Assembly (NCBI GenBank): GCA_015484935.1 | Contig: WFUQ01000073.1 | Coordinates: forward strand, 1 to 9,163 | Reading direction: 5' to 3' | DNA length: 9,163 nucleotides | Source of the DNA: Gammaproteobacteria bacterium | GTDB lineage: Bacteria; Pseudomonadota; Gammaproteobacteria; SZUA-229 | Shown: piece after piece, positions 5,418 to 9,163 of the stretch | Layout of the letters: the number at the start of each line of letters is the position of its first letter | Position numbering within the stretch: position 1 is the stretch's first letter | Program-made: the position numbers and the translations under genes | Notes under the pieces: model-generated | Seen by the model: the letters and a program-made list of their open reading frames with translations, nothing else | Told to the model about the DNA's origin: nothing | The model's database searches: none

Positions 5418-6464
5418 CTAACTCTGTTTGTAGTACAGGTACTGGCCGTTACCGTATGCCGTACCATTCTCCGGAAAGAACATCGCCTTGCACAGCACGA
5501 AGTAATTATTCCAGTATTCCACCCTCGCACTATCCATCTTTTCGGGGTAGATATGACTGATATTCTCCCAGAAATTAGCATGCCACTTCTCCAGCGTCCG
5601 CCAGTAATTCATACCGTTGAGAAACCAGGCATCTTCCAGTCGGAAGCCGGCGATATCATCTTTCAGTGCATAGAATGGTAAAACCTTGCCACCAGGGAAA
5701 TACTCACCGATCAAGGTGCTATCTGGCTCGAGGAATCGGGGTATCAGGTCACGCGAGACGATAAGGTGGTGGAACATGCGCCCACTGGGCACGAGTAGCT
5801 GATGTATGATCCGATAGAACATCTCGATGTTATTTATCTGTTCGACCAGCCCCATCGAACTGACGACATCATATCGTTCTCTGCCTAGCAGCTCGATGCA
5901 GTCATCGTCTATCTCACCGAAGAACACCTGAAAGCGACCTGATGACAGCGGGTCATCCTGGTCCTGCATACGTCTCTTGATAAAATCATACTGATCTTTG
6001 CTATGAGTGAGACCGGCTATCTCAATTTCGGGATAAGTCTCTAACAGGAAAGATTCGAAATAGCCGAAACCGCAACCGAAATTGAGTAATTTCTCGTCGC
6101 CGCTGAGCTGCATACGCCGGGCGATCAGGCTGAACTTGTCTGTCTGCGCCTGCTCCAGCGTCTTGTCACTCGACAGCGCAGCTTCAGGCGTATCGCCGTA
6201 ATATGCCATGGTATATGACATGGTCTGTCGATCCAGAAAATTCAGGAAGAAGTTGATACCTTCATCGTAATGGTTATCAGCCAGATCCTCTGCTGCCAGT
6301 GCCAGTGGTCCCTGTCCGAGCGGTACCTCTGGTTGATCGTCACTGCTGTGTTGACGGTATTCCCGGCTGAAATATTTGATCAGTCGTTGTTCGAAGGCTT
6401 TTAACTCATCGGTGCCGTAGCGATAGATGCCTGCCTGCTGTAATGGGTCGTTATCGTTTTTCAT
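5418..6464 (-). CDS. CFA-synthase-like SAM-dependent methyltransferase
   Basis: 348 residues. From about residue 80 it aligns with cyclopropane fatty acid synthase: MSYTMAYYGD (82-91), SAM-binding LNFGCGFGYFE (127-137), GLTHSKDQYDF (151-161), SSMGLVEQI (202-210), HHLIV (232-236) and the C-terminal WNNYFVLCKAMFF (318-330). These enzymes transfer a methylene or methyl group from SAM to an acyl-chain double bond. Of the E. coli bicarbonate-site residues, the Glu (208), His (233), Ile (235) and Tyr (321) have counterparts, but the active-site Cys139 position is Met86. The N-terminal 80 residues are divergent. It follows the ketosynthase gene by 7 bp, suggesting that its substrate is an ACP-bound chain made by that pair. 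Whether it makes a methyl branch, a methylene group or a cyclopropane cannot be told from sequence. Confidence 0.85.
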   Translation of the reverse strand: MKNDNDPLQQAGIYRYGTDELKAFEQRLIKYFSREYRQHSSDDQPEVPLGQGPLALAAEDLADNHYDEGINFFLNFLDRQTMSYTMAYYGDTPEAALSSDKTLEQAQTDKFSLIARRMQLSGDEKLLNFGCGFGYFESFLLETYPEIEIAGLTHSKDQYDFIKRRMQDQDDPLSSGRFQVFFGEIDDDCIELLGRERYDVVSSMGLVEQINNIEMFYRIIHQLLVPSGRMFHHLIVSRDLIPRFLEPDSTLIGEYFPGGKVLPFYALKDDIAGFRLEDAWFLNGMNYWRTLEKWHANFWENISHIYPEKMDSARVEYWNNYFVLCKAMFFPENGTAYGNGQYLYYKQS

Positions 6465-6471
6465 ACTTCGT

Positions 6472-7683
6472 TCAGATGTACTTCTTCAATGCGATGACAG
6501 CATTCAGACCGCCAAATGCAAATGAGTTCGACAGTGCTGTCGAGATAGCCTGTTCTCGCGCAGCATTGGGTACGTAATCCAGATCGCATTCTTCATCCGC
6601 TTCGGTAAAGTTGGCAGTAGGAGGAATGGTGCCATGATGCAGCGCCAGCGTAGTCGCCACCAGCTCCAGTGCGCTGGATGCTCCCAATGCATGACCATGC
6701 ATGGATTTGGTACCTGATATCGCGATATCCGCAGCGTGGTCTCCGAAGACGGCCTTGATCGCACTGGTCTCAACGACATCGTTCGCCTTGGTCGCTGTGC
6801 CATGTGCGTTGATGTAATCGACCTGTTCGGGTGAAATTCCGGCATGATGCAACGCATTGGTGATGGCATTGGTGATACCGCTCACATCAGGACGGGTGAT
6901 ATGCCCTGCATCGGAAGTCATACCGCAGCCCACCATCTCGGCATAGACTCGTGCATTTCGATCGTTTGCGTGTTCTTCGGATTCGAGTAATAGCATCCCG
7001 GCCCCCTCACCCAGCACCATGCCACTTCGATTAGCACTGAAAGGTCGGCAGGTATCATTCGATACCACTCGCAGGGCATCCCATGATTTGATCAGACCAT
7101 AGGTGAACGGTGCATCGGAAGCACCGACCAGAGCGACATCAATCATGCCGGACTGGATCATAGTCATACCCTGAATGATAGCGTGTGAACCTGAAGCACA
7201 GGCACTGGCCAGCACGAACGCCGGCCCTTTGATGCCCAGATGCAGACTAACCATGCTCGCCGCTGCGCTGGGCATACCCTTGGGAATCGTCAATGGATGA
7301 GCGCGTGAGCGTTGTTGTTTGTACAGTGCATCGTAAGTGGCTTCATCAGTATGCTTGCCACCACAGCCACTGCCTATGATGGCTGCGGCATCGGTGAGTA
7401 TCTCCTCACCACACACCAAGCCGGCATCATCTACCGCTTCCTGTGCCGCGATGACAGCCAACTGCGAGTAGCGATCGAGCACTGACAATTCATCGTTTGA
7501 GAAATACTCTTGCGGATCGAAAGGCGGCACCGTCGCACCCTTGGTAATCTTGATATCCCCCAAAGAGTGCTCGAATGTTTTGATAGCGGACTGTCCGGAG
7601 ACCAAACCCTGCCACAATTCGTCACGTGTCATACCCAGAGCGGAGACCGCACCAAGACCGGTGATGAGTACGCGCCTGCTCAT
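6472..7683 (-). CDS. FabF-like beta-ketoacyl-ACP synthase
   Basis: 403 residues against 413 for E. coli FabF, with the complete thiolase-fold condensing-enzyme pattern. The nucleophile is Cys162 (ASACASGSHA), and the two catalytic histidines are His294 (NAHGTATKAND) and His331 (GTKSMHGHALGASS), with Lys326 in its normal place. The C-terminal NSFAFGGLNAV motif is intact. The reaction is decarboxylative Claisen condensation of malonyl-ACP with an acyl thioester, adding two carbons. It lies 6 bp after an ACP gene and 7 bp before the methyltransferase gene, with weak ribosome binding sites, so translation is likely coupled. A housekeeping fabF normally sits with fabD, fabG and acpP; none are here except this ACP, so this is probably a specialised paralogue. 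No chain-length-factor partner is visible, and it is not part of a modular polyketide synthase. Confidence 0.93.
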   Translation of the reverse strand: MSRRVLITGLGAVSALGMTRDELWQGLVSGQSAIKTFEHSLGDIKITKGATVPPFDPQEYFSNDELSVLDRYSQLAVIAAQEAVDDAGLVCGEEILTDAAAIIGSGCGGKHTDEATYDALYKQQRSRAHPLTIPKGMPSAAASMVSLHLGIKGPAFVLASACASGSHAIIQGMTMIQSGMIDVALVGASDAPFTYGLIKSWDALRVVSNDTCRPFSANRSGMVLGEGAGMLLLESEEHANDRNARVYAEMVGCGMTSDAGHITRPDVSGITNAITNALHHAGISPEQVDYINAHGTATKANDVVETSAIKAVFGDHAADIAISGTKSMHGHALGASSALELVATTLALHHGTIPPTANFTEADEECDLDYVPNAAREQAISTALSNSFAFGGLNAVIALKKYI

Positions 7684-7689
7684 ACTGAT

Positions 7690-7923
7690 CTATTTCTGTT
7701 CTAGCAGACGGGTGATAGTCGTCTCGATATCACGCACAGTCACCAGATCAGCGATGATATCGTTGGGTATTTCGATATCGAATTCCTCTTCCAGATCGAA
7801 CAGAATATTGATCGCTTTCAGCGAATCGATACCAAGATCAGCAAGATTAGAATCAGCGCTGACATCCTCGATATCGCACCGCATATTCTTTGCTACAGCT
7901 TGAATGACCTTATCTAACGACAT
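7690..7923 (-). CDS. Acyl carrier protein, dedicated to the KS-methyltransferase operon
   Basis: 77 residues, standard ACP size. The phosphopantetheine attachment motif LGIDSLKAI is present with Ser34 as the modified residue, followed by the acidic recognition helix (NILFDLEEEFDIEIP). The protein is acidic and cytoplasmic and would carry the growing acyl chain as a thioester. It differs from a typical housekeeping AcpP (the usual DSLDTVEL is DSLKAINI here), which supports a dedicated role. A ribosome binding site, AGGGGAG on the minus strand (7934-7940), lies 10 bases before the ATG; a second G-rich stretch is closer. It is the first gene of the leftward ACP - ketosynthase - methyltransferase operon and is divergent from rpfF. 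No phosphopantetheinyl transferase is in the window, so the cell's general one is presumably used. Confidence 0.94.
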   Translation of the reverse strand: MSLDKVIQAVAKNMRCDIEDVSADSNLADLGIDSLKAINILFDLEEEFDIEIPNDIIADLVTVRDIETTITRLLEQK

Positions 7924-7983
7924 ATTTCCCCGGCTCCCCTATATTTCTTTTTAGTTCATACACTTAGATGAAATACGTGACCT

Positions 7984-8008
7984 CTAAGATAATCTGGATA
8001 CATCTTAG
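7984..8008. promoter_or_regulatory. Inverted repeat overlapping the ACP operon promoter
   Basis: CTAAGAT (7984-7990) and ATCTTAG (8002-8008) are perfect inverted copies 11 bp apart, a spacing suited to a dimeric regulator contacting one face of the helix. Its position between -35 and -10 suggests an operator. TTAGTTCA also occurs twice here as a direct repeat (7951-7958 and 8005-8012). Confidence 0.4.
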
Positions 8009-8013
8009 TTCAA
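7986..8013 (-). promoter_or_regulatory. Candidate promoter of the ACP operon
   Basis: On the minus strand, TTGAAC (8008-8013) as -35 and TATCTT (7986-7991) as -10 are separated by 16 bp, each with four of six consensus matches. It would give a leader of roughly 55 nt before the ACP start codon. A 7-bp-arm inverted repeat (7984-8008) overlaps the spacer and -10. Confidence 0.4.
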
Positions 8014-8044
8014 GTATTTCCGTGAATGTCAGTAATTTTGTCAG

Positions 8045-8128
8045 GTGATTGCAAACCATCGAAGACAGGCGATATCGGGTCGAAAAGCTCAACAGATAAC
8101 TCTATATCCCATATAGACTTGCAATCAC
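8045..8128. repeat. Nested inverted repeats in the rpfF / ACP divergent promoter region
   Basis: The outer arms GTGATTGCAA (8045-8054) and TTGCAATCAC (8119-8128) match perfectly over 10 bp. Inside, TCTATAT (8101-8107), CCC, ATATAGA (8111-8117) forms a perfect 17-bp palindrome that ends one base before the right outer arm begins. The arrangement sits just upstream of the likely rpfF promoter and could be a regulator-binding array or looping site. The rest of the 336-bp gap (7924-8259) is AT-rich and has no convincing gene. Confidence 0.5.
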
Positions 8129-8166
8129 TGCGTTTTATATTACATTCAGTATGGATGCTAACATAT

Positions 8167-8172
8167 TATAAT
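8167..8172 (+). promoter_or_regulatory. Candidate -10 element for rpfF
   Basis: An exact TATAAT about 88 bp before the rpfF start codon. The -35 region (TTCAGT at 8145-8150, 16-bp spacing) is poor, which would fit an activated promoter, with the nested repeats lying just upstream. A second possible -10, TATAAA, is at 8194-8199. Confidence 0.45.
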
Positions 8173-8259
8173 AGCTCGTGTTTTCGCTTACCGTATAAAA
8201 ATAATAATGCATCAACCTCTGCCAGATGTACGCAGAGTGATTGAAAAGATGGGGAAGAA

Positions 8260-9163
8260 ATGAAACAAAATCGCAGAAAAATTTCAGCTGAGACTGATTA
8301 TCAGTCCAGACAACTGAAGTTTACCCAATTCACCACAAGATACGATCCTGCCACCAGTTCGATCTGGTGCTGGATGCACCCTACGACCCCTCGCCCTTGC
8401 GTCAGTATCGAACTGATGGATGAGTTGTCACAACTACAGAAACAACTGACTGCAACCTACAATGCGCAGAGCAAAGGTGATGTGTGGCCTTTCAGACATC
8501 TGATACTGGCATCCAGAATACCGGGCATCTATAGTCTCGGTGGCGATCTGGAATTATTCAAACAGTGCATCCGCAACAACGATCGAGCCACTCTGAAAGC
8601 TTATGCACATCAGAGCATCGATCTGTTATACAACAACATCAACAATCTTGATTTACCCATCACCATGATCGGTCTCATCCAGGGACAGGCTCTGGGCGGA
8701 GGCTTTGAGACAGCTTTGTCCTGTGATGTCATCGTGGCGGAACGCAGCACGGTCATGGGTTTTCCCGAGATACTATTTAACTTGTTCCCGGGGATGGGAG
8801 CATACAATCTGTTAGCCAGACGGATCGGCCCCAGCATCGCCGAGCGCATCATCCTGAGCGGTAGCGTGTACGACGCAGAAGAGCTCTACGACATGGGTAT
8901 CGTCGATATCCTCGCAGAAGATGGCGATGGCGAACAGGCAGTGGAACGATACCTGAACAGCCACAATCAGTCGCACAACACCATCCGTGCGATGAAGAAG
9001 ATACGACAGATCGTGCACCCTATCACCCACCAGAATCTCATCGACATCGTCGATATATGGGTCGATGCTGCGATGACCCTGTGCGATAAAGATCTGGCCA
9101 AACTCGACCGCCTGTTACATGTTCAGACTGAACTGAGGAACAGACAGGAGCCAGGCTATGAAC
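8260..9163 (+). CDS. rpfF: RpfF-like DSF synthase (crotonase-fold dehydratase/thioesterase), 3' end cut off
   Basis: 301 codons are visible and the frame is open at the right edge; RpfF of Xanthomonas has 289, so few codons are missing. RpfF acts on 3-hydroxyacyl-ACP, dehydrating it to the cis-2-enoyl form and hydrolysing the thioester to release a diffusible signal factor. Crotonase motifs are clear: the oxyanion loop YSLGGDLELF (91-100), GQALGGGFETALSC (142-155) and MGFPEILFNLFPGMGAYNLL (166-185). Both catalytic glutamates are present, Glu150 and Glu170, with the same 20-residue spacing as Glu141 and Glu161 of RpfF, and the C-terminal IDIVDIWVDAA segment (261-271) is RpfF-like. The GGGGAAG before the ATG serves as ribosome binding site; an in-frame stop at 8242 excludes longer starts. 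Rival reading: an ordinary enoyl-CoA hydratase, less likely because of the GFPEILFNLFPGMGA block. Confidence 0.93.
   Translation, partial: MKQNRRKISAETDYQSRQLKFTQFTTRYDPATSSIWCWMHPTTPRPCVSIELMDELSQLQKQLTATYNAQSKGDVWPFRHLILASRIPGIYSLGGDLELFKQCIRNNDRATLKAYAHQSIDLLYNNINNLDLPITMIGLIQGQALGGGFETALSCDVIVAERSTVMGFPEILFNLFPGMGAYNLLARRIGPSIAERIILSGSVYDAEELYDMGIVDILAEDGDGEQAVERYLNSHNQSHNTIRAMKKIRQIVHPITHQNLIDIVDIWVDAAMTLCDKDLAKLDRLLHVQTELRNRQEPGYE
9146..9150 (+). promoter_or_regulatory. Ribosome binding site for the gene after rpfF
   Basis: AGGAG, 7 bases before the ATG at 9158, is one of the best Shine-Dalgarno sequences in the window and lies inside the end of rpfF. Confidence 0.6.
9158..9163 (+). 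CDS. Start of an unidentified gene overlapping the end of rpfF
   Basis: Only ATG AAC is visible before the window ends. The start is supported by AGGAG at 9146-9150 and by the position where RpfF should end. It lies in a different frame from rpfF, so the two genes overlap and are probably translationally coupled. Nothing can be said about its product; by analogy with other rpf loci it could be an acyl-ligase, sensor or export gene, but this is only a guess. Confidence 0.45.

Noticed and set aside
7541..7903. A 120-codon plus-strand open frame over the KS-ACP junction
   Set aside because: Ser/Arg/Ile-rich antisense product, covering two well-supported genes on the other strand.
6472..7923. 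Type II polyketide synthase or aryl-polyene cluster
   Set aside because: There is one ketosynthase with an intact Cys, no chain-length factor, and no cyclase, ketoreductase or dehydratase beside it in the window.
8026..8244. A 72-codon open frame on the plus strand in the rpfF / ACP gap
   Set aside because: No ribosome binding site, low-complexity Ser/Asn-rich product without recognisable motifs, and it lies over the inverted repeats and the likely rpfF promoter.
8260..9163. Reading the crotonase-fold gene as ordinary enoyl-CoA hydratase
   Set aside because: The GFPEILFNLFPGMGA block, the two Glu residues 20 apart and the RpfF-like C-terminal helix fit DSF synthase better.

Overview
The window looks like chromosomal DNA from a gammaproteobacterium of moderate GC content. 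Pointers are a TIGR02647-family small protein (known mainly from gammaproteobacteria), a cysteine-type SelO tail, a DsbB of the E. coli type, a DUF938 methyltransferase and an RpfF-type enzyme. There are no RNA genes, insertion sequences or CRISPR repeats.

Left part (1-2938), housekeeping-like. The 3' end of selO meets, tail to tail, a tight leftward operon dsbB - DUF2384 (Xre/MbcA/ParS-type) protein - DUF938 methyltransferase. A 102-bp divergent gap with a palindrome separates dsbB from a rightward pair: the TIGR02647 protein and a membrane-anchored PlsC-like acyltransferase.

Middle part (2939-5408). About 0.4 kb of AT-rich non-coding DNA holds a long hairpin (3073-3106) and a perfect TyrR/PhhR-type box, TGTAAA-N6-TTTACA (3217-3234). 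It leads into a membrane GGDEF-EAL protein in which both cyclic-di-GMP domains look catalytically intact.

Right part (5418-9163), the most interesting region. A leftward operon encodes an acyl carrier protein, a FabF-like ketosynthase with an intact Cys-His-His triad, and a cyclopropane-fatty-acid-synthase-like methyltransferase lacking the usual active-site cysteine. It is divergent from an RpfF homologue (DSF synthase) that keeps both catalytic glutamates. The 336-bp shared promoter region holds several inverted repeats. A further gene seems to start at 9158, overlapping the end of rpfF. My inference is a dedicated biosynthetic system for a DSF-family fatty-acid signal: the ACP carries the chain, the ketosynthase elongates it, the methyltransferase may add a methyl or methylene group, and RpfF makes the cis-2 double bond and frees the acid. 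The adjacent GGDEF-EAL protein could be an output, since DSF signalling usually acts through cyclic-di-GMP, but nothing in the sequence proves that link.
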